From Paracoccaceae bacterium (lineage in GTDB: Bacteria; Pseudomonadota; Alphaproteobacteria; Rhodobacterales; Rhodobacteraceae), in contig WKFI01000010.1 of the NCBI GenBank assembly GCA_014872875.1, positions 186,001 through 250,000 on the forward strand: a stretch of DNA of 64,000 nucleotides. The letters run 5' to 3'. The stretch's first letter is position 1. The number at the start of each line of letters is the position of its first letter. Positions 16,023 to 24,546 of the stretch are shown here, piece by piece. Position numbers and translations under genes: made by a program. The notes beneath the pieces are model-generated. The model was not told where the DNA came from. It worked only from the letters and a program-made list of their open reading frames with translations, and made no database searches.

Positions 16023-17216
16023 ATGCTGAAACGAATGCTCAACACGGTGGCCCTGGCTGCTGTTCTGGCCACCCCGGCGCTCGCTGCCGAGCCCGAGGTT
16101 GTGGTGGAATGGAACAGCCTGCCCTACGCTGTCAAGGATGCGGGCACCAAGGCCGCTTGGGAGGACAGCGAAATCCACGGCAAAGCTCTGGTTCAGGGCG
16201 CCAAGGTGGACAGCGCGGGAAACATCTATGTCTCGACCGCACGCTGGGGCGGCCCGGAAATCCCTTCGACCCTGTCCAAGCTGGTTCAGAACGGGGATAC
16301 GTGGGAACTGGAAGCCTATCCCAGCGAAGAGATGAACGACATCGCCAACGCCGCCGGTCTCAAGGCCGTGCTGGGGTTCGAGATTGACCGCAATGACGTG
16401 ATGTGGATCCTCGATCAGGGCCACGTGGCGGGCCCTCCGTATCAGAATGGCGACGCCAAGCTGGTGCTTTGGGATATCAAGGCGAACAAAGAAGTGCAGC
16501 GCTATGTCTTCTCGAACGAAGAGGCGGACGAGAACTGCTCGTTCCTGAACGACTTGGCGGTCGATAACGACACCGGTTTTGCCTATATCGCCGACAGCGG
16601 GATTTTCTGTGACCCGCTGCATGGTGGTCTGATCGCCTATGACAGCAACACCAACTCTGTGCGCCGCATCCTGGACCAACACCGGTTCACCAATGACGAG
16701 CCGAACTTCTTCTTCAACATCGACAACCGTCCCGTGCTGAAAAACAGCGGTATGCGCACCGGTGCCGATGGCATTGCGCTGTCGGGCGACAAGGAAACAC
16801 TCTACTGGACCAACCTGACCGGCAATCACCTCTACAGCCTCCCGACCGAGGTGCTGCGTGACTTCGAGGCGAATGAGACGGTGATCGAAAACGCGGTTGA
16901 GGTCGCTGCCGTGCTGCCGTCGAACACTGATGGCATGACGGCCGACAATGCGGGCAACATCTATATGACCGCCCTGTCGCTGGACGGCATCATGAAGTTC
17001 GACGAAAGCACCCGCCAAGTCAGCCGATTTGTGCATCACCCTGACATGAACTGGCCCGATACACTGGCGTGGGGGCCTGATGGCGAGATGTACGTTGTGT
17101 CGAACCACCTGCACGTCTGGGTCGATGGCGACATGAACTTCGACGATCCCAAAATCCCGAACTTCCGCATCTGGAAAATCCCAGGCGTTGGGCAAAGCTA
17201 TACCGCCGAACAATAA
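16023..17216 (+). CDS. exported major-royal-jelly-protein-family (yellow-like) beta-propeller
   Basis: A 397-residue protein with a clear signal peptide (LKRMLNTVALAAVLATPALA, cut before AEPEVV). The mature part follows the MRJP/yellow family with WILDQGH, SFLNDLAVD, AYIADSG, GADGIALSGDKETLYW and SNTDGMTADNAGNIYMT, i.e. a six-bladed propeller related to SMP-30 lactonases. AAGGGAGGAATAC precedes the ATG at 16023. In this cluster a periplasmic lactonase or sugar-acid-binding role is plausible but not shown. It is bracketed by two intercistronic hairpins. Confidence 0.82.
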   Translation: MLKRMLNTVALAAVLATPALAAEPEVVVEWNSLPYAVKDAGTKAAWEDSEIHGKALVQGAKVDSAGNIYVSTARWGGPEIPSTLSKLVQNGDTWELEAYPSEEMNDIANAAGLKAVLGFEIDRNDVMWILDQGHVAGPPYQNGDAKLVLWDIKANKEVQRYVFSNEEADENCSFLNDLAVDNDTGFAYIADSGIFCDPLHGGLIAYDSNTNSVRRILDQHRFTNDEPNFFFNIDNRPVLKNSGMRTGADGIALSGDKETLYWTNLTGNHLYSLPTEVLRDFEANETVIENAVEVAAVLPSNTDGMTADNAGNIYMTALSLDGIMKFDESTRQVSRFVHHPDMNWPDTLAWGPDGEMYVVSNHLHVWVDGDMNFDDPKIPNFRIWKIPGVGQSYTAEQ

Positions 17217-17224
17217 ACATATCC

Positions 17225-17248
17225 GGGTCGCGCTGCCGGGCGCGACCC
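17225..17248 (+). terminator. intercistronic stem-loop
   Basis: GGGTCGCGC (17225-17233) pairs perfectly with GCGCGACCC (17240-17248) around a TGCCGG loop. There is no T-run, and the KDG kinase start follows within 23 bp. A role in partial termination or mRNA processing downstream of the secreted propeller gene is likely. Confidence 0.55.
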
Positions 17249-17270
17249 CATGAAAAGACGAGAGATCAAC

Positions 17271-18188
17271 ATGACCCCAGATATCCTGTGCCTTGGTGAA
17301 CCGATGCTGGAGTTCAACCAGCAGCCCGACGGAAACTATCTTCCCGGCCATGGGGGCGACACATCAAACTGTGCGATCGCCGCAGCTCGGCAAGGGGCGT
17401 CTGTTGGTTATGTGACCCATATCGGTGCCGATACATTTGGCAATTCGTTCATGGATCTATGGGCGCAGGAAGGTGTGGATACCTCGACCGTGAAACAGGT
17501 GGAGGACGCCCATACCGGGGTCTATTTCGTGACCCATGGCGAAAACGGGCATGAGTTCAGCTATTTCCGTGCGGGATCGGCCAGCAGCCGGATGGGCGCA
17601 GCGGATTTGCCGGTTGAGGCGTTGAAATCGACCCGAATCCTGCATGTTTCGGGCATCAGCCAGGCCATTTCCGATACTGCTGCCGATGCCGTGTTCGAGG
17701 CACTCCGCATCGTGAAGGACGCCGATGGATTGGTGTCCTATGACACCAATCTGCGCCTGAAGCTTTGGCCAATCGAACGGGCCCGTGCGATCACCCATGC
17801 GGCCATGGCGCAATGTGACATTGCTCTACCGGGGCTGGATGACGCCGAGCAGTTGACCGGCTTGTCCGACCCGGACGCCATCGCCGACTTCTACCTGGCA
17901 CTTGGGGCCGGGATTGTTGCGTTGACGCTTGGGGCGGAAGGCACGCTTGTCGCCACGCCTGAGAAACGCGACCGTGTCAAAGGGCGCCGGGTCGAGGCCG
18001 TGGATGCCACCGCCGCAGGCGATACGTTCGACGGCGCATTCCTGGCCCGGATCGCCATGGGGGACGACCCCTTCAAGGCAGCGCGCTATGCAAACGCCGC
18101 TGCGGCGCTCTCGACCCAAGGCTATGGCGCAGTGGCCCCAATGCCAAGGAAAGAGGCGGTCGAGACATTTCTGGCCGAGGAGGCATAA
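17271..18188 (+). CDS. kdgK: 2-keto-3-deoxygluconate kinase (PfkB family)
   Basis: A 305-residue ribokinase-family sugar kinase. It opens with ILCLGEPMLEFNQQ and the substrate loop GGDTSNCAIAAARQG. The catalytic motif is DATAAGDTFDGAFLARI, in which the usual DTTGAGD appears as DATAAGD with the catalytic Asp kept. LVSYDTNLRLKLWP is typical of KDG kinases. The ATG at 17271 is preferred over 17250, which falls at the edge of the hairpin and lacks a ribosome-binding site. It should phosphorylate 2-keto-3-deoxygluconate or a close analogue, feeding KDPG to the aldolase encoded at 14644. Confidence 0.87.
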   Translation: MTPDILCLGEPMLEFNQQPDGNYLPGHGGDTSNCAIAAARQGASVGYVTHIGADTFGNSFMDLWAQEGVDTSTVKQVEDAHTGVYFVTHGENGHEFSYFRAGSASSRMGAADLPVEALKSTRILHVSGISQAISDTAADAVFEALRIVKDADGLVSYDTNLRLKLWPIERARAITHAAMAQCDIALPGLDDAEQLTGLSDPDAIADFYLALGAGIVALTLGAEGTLVATPEKRDRVKGRRVEAVDATAAGDTFDGAFLARIAMGDDPFKAARYANAAAALSTQGYGAVAPMPRKEAVETFLAEEA

Positions 18189-18191
18189 CGC

Positions 18192-18896
18192 ATGAAACAC
18201 GCCGTTATCATCGGAGGGGCAAGGGGCATAGGTGCCGGGATCGGCAAGGTTCTACGTCAGAAAGGCTGGACCATTACGGCAACCGGAGTGGGCACGGACG
18301 AGGTTGCGACATATGCTGCAGAGCATCCCGTCGACACCTGTGTGCAGCTTGACGTGCGCGATACCAAGGCCGTCAATCATTTGTTCTCCGGTCTCGACAG
18401 CCTTGATGGTCTGGTCAACTGCGCGGGTATTCTGGCGCGGGACGCAGAGTATGACATCGAGGTATTCGAGACGGTCATTGACATCAACCTGAACGGTACA
18501 ATGCGCTGTTGTCTGGCGGCGCAGCCCTTGCTGGCGTCGTCAGGCGGAGCGATTGTGAACACCGCCTCGATGCTAAGCTATTTTGGTGGCCCTCTGGTGC
18601 CCGCCTATTCTGCCTCCAAGGGCGGGGTGGCGCAGCTGACCAAGGCGCTGGCTGGGAAATGGGCCGCAGAGGGCGTGCGTGTAAACGCGGTGGCACCCGG
18701 ATGGATCGCAACCGAAATGACCCAAGCGCTGCAAGATGATCCCGCACGCAGCGGGCCGATCTTGGGCCGCACGCCGATGGATCGCTGGGGCCAACCGACC
18801 GAAGTGGGCGCCCTTGCGGCCTGGCTGTTGTCGAAGGAAGCGACATTCATCACCGGTGCCGTCTATCCCGTCGATGGCGGTTATTCTGCAATGTGA
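18192..18896 (+). CDS. short-chain dehydrogenase/reductase
   Basis: A 234-residue classical SDR. The cofactor motif GGARGIGAG is at residues 8-16, NCAG at 76-79, and the catalytic Ser126, Tyr139 and Lys143 (YSASKGG) are all present. The C-terminal block FITGAVYPVDGGYSAM is typical. It begins 3 bp after the kinase stop, so it belongs to the same operon. An NAD(P)-dependent oxidation or reduction of the sugar acid or its lactone is the likely role. Confidence 0.9.
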   Translation: MKHAVIIGGARGIGAGIGKVLRQKGWTITATGVGTDEVATYAAEHPVDTCVQLDVRDTKAVNHLFSGLDSLDGLVNCAGILARDAEYDIEVFETVIDINLNGTMRCCLAAQPLLASSGGAIVNTASMLSYFGGPLVPAYSASKGGVAQLTKALAGKWAAEGVRVNAVAPGWIATEMTQALQDDPARSGPILGRTPMDRWGQPTEVGALAAWLLSKEATFITGAVYPVDGGYSAM

Positions 18897-18909
18897 AGAG
18901 GAGGTACTC

Positions 18910-19437
18910 ATGCCCGTACAAGGAACTGACGAAGATCCGAGAATGCCCTACCAGCTGCCGTTTCCAACGGATGCGCAGGACGAGATTGTCATCCCTCAGG
19001 CCATCGCCGAGGACGAGCGGATCTGGGTGCCCCAGACCCCAAGCGTGTCCTTTCGACCGTTGTGCCTGAACCGGTCGCAGGGTTATTGGATGAATCTCTT
19101 GCGCGTGCGCAAGGCAGGCGTGTTGTCGCGACACCGCCACCCGCAACCGGTGCATGGCTTTGTTCTGAAGGGCCGGTGGCACTACCTGGAACACGAATGG
19201 GAGGCGCGCGAGGGCGGTTATGTCTATGAGCCGCCCGGTGAGACGCACACGCTGGTTGTTCCCGATGATGTGGAAGAGATGATCACCTATTTCCAAGTGA
19301 ATGGCGTGATGCTCTATGTCGATCCCTGGGGCAAAACAATGGGCTACGAGGACGTATTCACCAAGATCGAAATGTGCCGAAACCACTATGAAGAAGTGGG
19401 TTTGGGGGCTGATTATGTCGACCAGTTCATCCGGTAG
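18910..19437 (+). CDS. cupin protein, 2,4'-dihydroxyacetophenone-dioxygenase-like
   Basis: A 175-residue cupin. Metal-binding residues are visible in LSRHRHPQPVHGFVLKGRWHYLEHEW (His-x-His and Glu/His) and PPGETHTLVV. The family, as far as can be judged by eye, includes 2,4'-dihydroxyacetophenone and acetylacetone dioxygenases, which cleave C-C bonds beside a carbonyl. AAGAGGAGGTACTC precedes the ATG at 18910. Its 3-prime end overlaps the methylglyoxal synthase start by 23 bases, so expression is coupled. A role in breaking or epimerising the growth substrate is inferred. Confidence 0.8.
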   Translation: MPVQGTDEDPRMPYQLPFPTDAQDEIVIPQAIAEDERIWVPQTPSVSFRPLCLNRSQGYWMNLLRVRKAGVLSRHRHPQPVHGFVLKGRWHYLEHEWEAREGGYVYEPPGETHTLVVPDDVEEMITYFQVNGVMLYVDPWGKTMGYEDVFTKIEMCRNHYEEVGLGADYVDQFIR

Positions 19438-19819
19438 AGATCTGCGACTGGCCTTGGTGGCACATGACGCCAAGAAGGACGCCCTGGTCACATGGGCCCG
19501 GGATCATGTCACACGTATGCAGGATGCGATCCTGTTCGCCACGGGCACAACTGGTGCCCGTATCAAGAAAGCCCTGCCCCAGCTGGATATCAACTGTCTG
19601 AAAAGTGGGCCTTTGGGGGGGGATCAGCAGATTGGCGCGATGATCTGTGAAGGACGTCTGGACGCCATCATCTTTTTCATCGACCCCTTGTCGCCGATGC
19701 CACATGACGTGGATGTCAAGGCGCTCAGCCGTTTGGCGATCGTGTACGACCTGCCGTTTGCCAATAGCCCGACCACGGCCAGTTTTGTCCTCAAGAGCTT
19801 GGCCGCCGAAGCGGCTTGA
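19415..19819 (+). CDS. mgsA: methylglyoxal synthase
   Basis: A 134-residue protein matching E. coli MgsA along its length. Conserved blocks are ALVAHDAKKD, ILFATGTTGARI, KSGPLGGDQQIGAMI, IIFFIDPLSPMPHDVDVKALSRLA and PFANSPTTASF. The catalytic Asp/His positions in VAHD, GGDQQ and DPLSPMPHDVD are all present. It converts dihydroxyacetone phosphate to methylglyoxal and phosphate. The ATG at 19415 lies inside the upstream cupin gene. Its place beside KDPG aldolase and GAPDH genes suggests a phosphate-releasing overflow route for triose phosphates made by this pathway. Confidence 0.9.
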   Translation: MSTSSSGRDLRLALVAHDAKKDALVTWARDHVTRMQDAILFATGTTGARIKKALPQLDINCLKSGPLGGDQQIGAMICEGRLDAIIFFIDPLSPMPHDVDVKALSRLAIVYDLPFANSPTTASFVLKSLAAEAA

Positions 19820-19960
19820 AACCTTAACCTGAACTGCAGCCCGAAATTGTGATGAAACATCGCGAGGTTCAGACCTGACAAGGCGCAGTTTACCCCAAAA
19901 TGTTAGCGCAATCATTTTGCTGAATGGCGGGTTGCGCCCACTTGAAAAGGAAACTGAGAC

Positions 19961-20983
19961 ATGACCATCAAGATTGCCATCAACGGGTTTGGCCGGATCG
20001 GCCGTGGTGTTCTGCGGGCCGCGCTGGAACGCGGTGAAAGGGAAATCGAAATCGTTGCGATCAATGATCTGGCCCCGGCAGAGACAATTGCACATCTTCT
20101 GAAATACGACAGTGTGCATGGCCGTTTGAACACCCATGTGCGGATCGAGGGTGACCATATGATCATCGGCGATCAAAGCATACGGCTGACCGCCCTTCGG
20201 AACCCCGAAGAGCTGCCTTGGGAAGATGTCGATATCGCCTATGAATGCACCGGGATTTTCACTGCCCGCGAACAGGCGGCACGGCACTTGCGGAACGGAT
20301 CCAAGCGTGTGCTGATCTCGGCGCCGGGCAAGGATGCTGACCGCACGGTGGTCTATGGGGTTAACCACAACGACCTGACCCCGGATGACTTGATCGTGTC
20401 TAACGCGTCCTGCACGACCAATTGTCTTGCACCATTGGCGAAGGTTCTGGATCGCGAATTTGGTATCCAGACCGGGTACATGACAACGATACACGCTTTC
20501 ACAGGTGACCAGCCCAGCCACGATACGGCGCACAAGGATCTTTACCGTGCCCGAGCAGCTTCCACCTCAATGGTTCCGACTTCGACCGGGGCAGCACGCG
20601 CAATATCGTTGGTCTTGCCAAACCTGAAAGGACGCTTGGAAGGTTCTGCAATTCGAGTGCCAACTGCCAATGTTTCTCTTGTAGATTTGAGTTTCATCCC
20701 CAAACGCTCTGCAACGCCATTCCAAATCAACACCGTAATCGAGCAGGCAGCGGCAGGGGAGCTGAAGGGAATTCTCGCATATGAAGAAGCTCCGTTGGTT
20801 TCGGTTGACTTCAACCACGACCCACATTCATCGACCTTTGCCGCAGCTCAGACCACGGTTACGGAAGACGGGTTGGTCCGCGTCGTCAGCTGGTATGACA
20901 ACGAATGGGGCTTCTCCAATCGTATGATCGATACCGGACGCCAAATGGCCGCCTTGCTGCATCAGGCAAAGCGCGTTGCGTAA
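19961..20983 (+). CDS. gap: glyceraldehyde-3-phosphate dehydrogenase, type I
   Basis: A 340-residue GAPDH. The N-terminal fold IAINGFGRIGRGVLRAAL, Asp36 (AINDL, favouring NAD), catalytic Cys151 in SNASCTTNCLAP, the His partner in TTIHAFTGDQ and the C-terminal SWYDNEWGFSNRM are all present. It oxidises the glyceraldehyde-3-phosphate released by the KDPG aldolase. AAAGGAAACTGAGAC precedes the ATG. It is 141 bp after mgsA, so it may have its own promoter. A strong hairpin follows at 20991. A second, housekeeping gap is likely elsewhere in such genomes, but that cannot be checked here. Confidence 0.95.
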   Translation: MTIKIAINGFGRIGRGVLRAALERGEREIEIVAINDLAPAETIAHLLKYDSVHGRLNTHVRIEGDHMIIGDQSIRLTALRNPEELPWEDVDIAYECTGIFTAREQAARHLRNGSKRVLISAPGKDADRTVVYGVNHNDLTPDDLIVSNASCTTNCLAPLAKVLDREFGIQTGYMTTIHAFTGDQPSHDTAHKDLYRARAASTSMVPTSTGAARAISLVLPNLKGRLEGSAIRVPTANVSLVDLSFIPKRSATPFQINTVIEQAAAGELKGILAYEEAPLVSVDFNHDPHSSTFAAAQTTVTEDGLVRVVSWYDNEWGFSNRMIDTGRQMAALLHQAKRVA

Positions 20984-20990
20984 ATCAGAT

Positions 20991-21027
20991 GGTTGCCGAC
21001 GCTGGGTATTGCGAAGCGTCGGCAACC
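20991..21027 (+). terminator. hairpin terminator after gap
   Basis: GGTTGCCGACGCT (20991-21003) pairs perfectly over 13 bp with AGCGTCGGCAACC (21015-21027), with an 11-base loop. It starts 7 bp after the gap stop and is followed by AATTCTC, without a long T-run. It marks the end of the sugar-acid cluster. Confidence 0.75.
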
Positions 21028-21203
21028 AATTCTCATCTCAGTGTTCTTGATTCACAAGTATTTTTTCGAACAAGACATAGATAGGCAGCCGGCCCTTCAG
21101 AAGCGGCCCTACACCCAAGTCTTGGTCAGTTTCGGCTTTTGCTCGTTAGTTCACCCACGAAAGTTGTTGTCACAGCCAATTTCAATAAATTATGAGGCTC
21201 ACC

Positions 21204-22211
21204 ATGATCGACAGGTTGACCGCCACTTTTGCTTTGAAGGTCATTGCATTCTCCATGTGCATCGGCGCGCTCACGCCGCTTGTCTTCTCAGATGGATACG
21301 GGAGTCCGGTCGACGCGGTTGTCGGCAGCCTGACCGGATTAATCATAGGAGCGGGGTGCCTGACGGTTGAACTCACCTTTCTCTCCAATCAATCGATCCG
21401 ATGGCTACGGCAGACCCCGCTTATCGCTCTCATTGGCTTTCGGGCCATTGCCTACAGTCTGATAATCGTTGTCGGGATCGTACTGCCCGCGTTTGCACTA
21501 CTTGACCAAAAACTCTGGCAGGAACCTGAGTTTGTTTTCAACTTTGCGATTTCTGCTGCGATTGCCTCTGCCATTTCCACGTCGGTTGAATTGATTAGGC
21601 TGCTTGGTCGGGAAGCCACTCTGGCTATCTTCACCGGTCAGTATCGACGTCCCCGGTTAGAAAATCGAATTGTTCTTTTTGCAGACCTTGTAGGGTCGAC
21701 CTCGCTCGCGGAGAGGCTTGGTGAGTTGAAATTTCACGAGTTCCTTTCTGATGTTTCGTACGATCTGTCTCAGCCCATCGAGCGCAATAGGGGCGCGGTG
21801 CATCGATACGTGGGAGATGCCGTCATCGTGACATGGCCGACGGCGAACCCGAAGAGCTACGAATGGAGTGTTGCCTGCGCCAAGCAAATGCCCCGCGCAC
21901 TGGAGAGCAAGACAGAAGAGTACATTGCCAGATATGGGCAAGAGGCAAAGATCAGGGTTGCTTTGCATTGTGGGCCAGTTGCGGCAGGTGAAATAGGAAC
22001 ATGGAAGAAGGAGATCGCTTTGCTGGGCGATACAATGAACACGGCCGCCCGGATCGAAAGCGCTGCCAGAGACTTCGGAGTGGAAGTCGTGATCTCGGAT
22101 GCCGTCAGGGCGAAATTGCCCGATGAAGCCAGCAAGATGTTATCCCAGCTTCCCGGGTACAATGCCCGTGGCAAAACCGATCAACTGGCGCTTTGGACTG
22201 TTTCTGAGTAA
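21204..22211 (+). CDS. membrane adenylate/guanylate cyclase
   Basis: A 335-residue protein with about four to five hydrophobic helices in residues 1-135 and a class III cyclase domain in 145-335. Catalytic motifs are VLFADLVGSTSLAERLG (metal Asp), HRYVGDAVIVTWP (second metal Asp) and LLGDTMNTAARIESAAR (Asp, Asn, Arg). The purine-selecting Lys is replaced by Arg (HRYVGD), seen in some members. The ATG at 21204 is favoured by GAGG a few bases upstream; an ATG at 21192 would add four residues. It stands alone. The membrane part has no recognisable sensor domain. Confidence 0.85.
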   Translation: MIDRLTATFALKVIAFSMCIGALTPLVFSDGYGSPVDAVVGSLTGLIIGAGCLTVELTFLSNQSIRWLRQTPLIALIGFRAIAYSLIIVVGIVLPAFALLDQKLWQEPEFVFNFAISAAIASAISTSVELIRLLGREATLAIFTGQYRRPRLENRIVLFADLVGSTSLAERLGELKFHEFLSDVSYDLSQPIERNRGAVHRYVGDAVIVTWPTANPKSYEWSVACAKQMPRALESKTEEYIARYGQEAKIRVALHCGPVAAGEIGTWKKEIALLGDTMNTAARIESAARDFGVEVVISDAVRAKLPDEASKMLSQLPGYNARGKTDQLALWTVSE

Positions 22212-22539
22212 GCCCAAGGGCAGACGCTGCGCAGCAGTACGACGGGCGGATGTGGGCAACATGAGCGAAGTTCGGCAACGTCGAATTGAACTCGACGCGG
22301 CCATTCGATGCAATCGGCTTGCACGACCACCCTGCCAGACTTAGCTGCCGTGGAGAGTTGAGTGGTCAACGACAACTCCCTGCCCTTGCCGGACATTCAT
22401 GATCACTCCAGTAGACGGCTGCGAGCCCGAAAAAGACCATTCTTTTGTGCCTCAGCGTGTCTTGATGCAAGCTCCTGTAAGTCACTCAGGGCTCAAAGAA
22501 TGTGGATGCCAGCGCGGCAATGCCTCGACCTTCACTCAA
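22212..22539. other. 328-bp intergenic region with repeat copy
   Basis: The region lies between the convergent cyclase and LysR genes. It contains copy C of the dispersed repeat at 22299-22350 and otherwise no supported gene or clear terminator. Confidence 0.4.
22299..22350 (+). repeat. dispersed intergenic repeat, copy C
   Basis: GGCCATTCGATGCAATCGGC then TTGCACGACCACCCTGCC matches the copy at 55975 through the core CATTCGATGCAATCGGCTTG and again in AGCTGCCG/AGCTGTCG. It is non-coding. Confidence 0.6.
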
Positions 22540-23451
22540 TCAAGTGAATTGGGCAGTGAAACTGGCCTGATCGCGAATCCAATCACAGAATGTTTGTGCG
22601 TCGTTCCGGTTTTCAGTGACATCTATGAGGTAAAAGAAATCCCTCTCGATTTCTGGAAACCCTTCCAACTTTTTCAATGAGCCGTCTGACAAGTATGGAT
22701 CGACCAATGGGTTGCCGGCTAAGGCAATGCCTTGCCCGGCAATCGCAGCCTGCAGCATGTTGATGTATGTGTTGAGAACGACACCACTGGATTCAGGGGG
22801 AGGCGTGATTTCGCATCTACGAAACCAGTTGGGCCAACGCGCACCTGGGCGATAAATTCCTGAAAGGTGCAATAGGTTTTCCTTAAGCAGGTCTTCGGGT
22901 GAAGTGAGATCCGAACGCGCTCTGTAGTTCGGACTGTAAACAGGAAAGACCCGTTCACGCAGAAGCGGCGTTACCTTTTCCCATAAGGGAGGCGTCTTGG
23001 AGTACCGAATTGCGACGTCGATGCCTTCAGCTTCAAGATCGAGTTTTCGGTCTGACACCACGAGGTTCAGCTCGACCTGTGGATTTTGGTTGCTGAAATC
23101 AACCAGTCGCGGCATCAGCCAATAGGTCGCAAAGGCCGACGTGGTGGTGACTGTTAGACGTTTATCTCCCGTCCGGACGGTTGCATTCTGCAAAGCTGCC
23201 GCGATCTGGTGTAGGGCCGGAGACACCTCGGTCTCCAACGCACGACCTACTTGGGTCAGCGTGACTTTGCGATGATCCCGATAGAATAGTTTCGTGCCAA
23301 GTGTCTCTTCCAACTCTGCAATCTGGCGACTGACCGATACGCGAGTCACCCCCAGATCTTCAGCGGCTTTTGTAAAGTTGATATGTCGGCATGCCGCCTC
23401 AAATGTGATGAGGTGCGGCAGCTTTGTAAGGGTTTTGCGTAGATTTGCCAT
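22540..23451 (-). CDS. LysR-family regulator of choline-sulfate use (probable)
   Basis: A 303-residue LysR-type regulator. The N-terminal helix-turn-helix (residues 10-70) reads LITFEAACRHINFTKAAEDLGVTRVSVSRQIAELEETLG. The effector domain has VTTTSAFATYWLMPRLVDF and LDLEAEGIDVAIRYSK. The frame is open far upstream, but the ATG at 23451 starts the LysR homology. It is divergent from the proXVW-betC operon, the position typical of the choline-sulfate-utilisation transcription factor. It probably activates that operon with choline sulfate or a breakdown product as effector. Confidence 0.87.
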   Translation of the reverse strand: MANLRKTLTKLPHLITFEAACRHINFTKAAEDLGVTRVSVSRQIAELEETLGTKLFYRDHRKVTLTQVGRALETEVSPALHQIAAALQNATVRTGDKRLTVTTTSAFATYWLMPRLVDFSNQNPQVELNLVVSDRKLDLEAEGIDVAIRYSKTPPLWEKVTPLLRERVFPVYSPNYRARSDLTSPEDLLKENLLHLSGIYRPGARWPNWFRRCEITPPPESSGVVLNTYINMLQAAIAGQGIALAGNPLVDPYLSDGSLKKLEGFPEIERDFFYLIDVTENRNDAQTFCDWIRDQASFTAQFT

Positions 23452-23543
23452 AACGCTGTGGTTAACACTTTGCGCCGAATTTTGGAACTTCACAACGCGT
23501 TTTTTCTGGCAAACCATGAAAGCGAGGATCAGCTGGGGACCCG

Positions 23544-23557
23544 ATGCGGGCCCGCAT
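23544..23557. promoter_or_regulatory. 14-bp palindrome upstream of proX
   Basis: ATGCGGGCCCGCAT is a perfect palindrome ending a few bases before the GAGAGGAC ribosome-binding site of proX. A second dyad, GTGGTTAACAC at 23459-23469, lies nearer the lysR start. Either could be the LysR site; the first could also fold as a leader hairpin. Confidence 0.4.
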
Positions 23558-23572
23558 TCATGAGAGGACAAC

Positions 23573-24529
23573 ATGAAACACTTCACCAAACTCGCACTGG
23601 CTACAGCCCTGTCTGCAACTCTCGCCGTTCCGGCCATGGCCGCCGATATGCCCGGCAAGGGCGTCTCGGTCTCACCCATCAAAGGCTCGCCTGCCAACGC
23701 CTGGTTCCAGCACATGGTTGTGCAACTCGGACTCGAGGCGCTCGGGTATGAAATGGAAGAAACGCTCGAAGCCGATTTCCCCGCCGTGCACCTCGCCGTG
23801 GCCTCGGGCGATGCGGACTACACCTTCAACCACTGGAAACCCCTGCACAACGGGTTCTTCGACAAGTCCGGCGGCGAAAGCGTGATGACCCGTGTGAATC
23901 CGGCGATCAAAGGCGCGGGCCAGGGCTTCTACATCGACAAGAAAACTGCCGAGGCCAATGGCATTACCAGCATCCAACAATTGAGCGACCCCGCCGTGGC
24001 CGCCTTGTTTGATGCCGATGGCGACGGGCTGGCCAACCTCTCAGGCTGCAACCCAGGTTGGGGCTGCGAACTTGCTATTGAAGATCACCTCGACAACCTG
24101 AAACTACGTGACACCGTGCAGCACGATCAGGGCAGCTATTTCGCAATCATGGCCGACACGATAACCCGCTACAACGAGGGCGGAGCGATCCTCTACTACA
24201 CATGGACCCCGAACTGGATCAGTGACGTGCTGGTGCCGGGCACCGACGTGGTGCAAATAGGCGTGCAAGCAGATGGCGACCTCGATGCCGGTTTTGCCGT
24301 GAACGACGTCTACATCGTCGCCAACAACGACTTCCTTGAAGATAACCCGGCTGCGGCAAAGTTCTTTGAACTGGTCGACATCCCGATTGGGGCTGTGAAT
24401 GCCGCGCAGGTCAAACTGCGCGATGGCGAGAACACGCAAGAGGACTTCCGCCGTCATGCCGCCGACTGGGTTGCTGACAACCAGGCGACCTTTGACGGCT
24501 GGGTTGCCGAGGCTGCCAAGGCCAACTGA
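23573..24529 (+). CDS. proX: glycine betaine/choline-type ABC transporter, substrate-binding protein
   Basis: A 318-residue periplasmic protein with signal peptide (KHFTKLALATALSATLAVPAMA, cut before ADMPGKG). Features of the OpuAC/ProX family are VAVASGDADYTFNHW-like HLAVASGDADYTFNHWKPLH, WTPNWISDVLVPG and the C-terminal AADWVADNQATFDGWVAEA. Trp/Tyr residues in these blocks would form the aromatic cage for a quaternary ammonium. It is first in an operon with ATPase, permease and choline-sulfatase, so choline-O-sulfate is the most likely ligand, with glycine betaine or choline as alternatives. Confidence 0.9.
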   Translation: MKHFTKLALATALSATLAVPAMAADMPGKGVSVSPIKGSPANAWFQHMVVQLGLEALGYEMEETLEADFPAVHLAVASGDADYTFNHWKPLHNGFFDKSGGESVMTRVNPAIKGAGQGFYIDKKTAEANGITSIQQLSDPAVAALFDADGDGLANLSGCNPGWGCELAIEDHLDNLKLRDTVQHDQGSYFAIMADTITRYNEGGAILYYTWTPNWISDVLVPGTDVVQIGVQADGDLDAGFAVNDVYIVANNDFLEDNPAAAKFFELVDIPIGAVNAAQVKLRDGENTQEDFRRHAADWVADNQATFDGWVAEAAKAN

Positions 24530-24546
24530 TACCTCCCCTGACTGGT

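Noticed and set aside
16005-17351. 448-codon frame antisense to the MRJP-type gene
   Set aside because: It is the mirror of a signal-peptide-bearing protein with family motifs; His/Arg/Gly-rich shadow composition.
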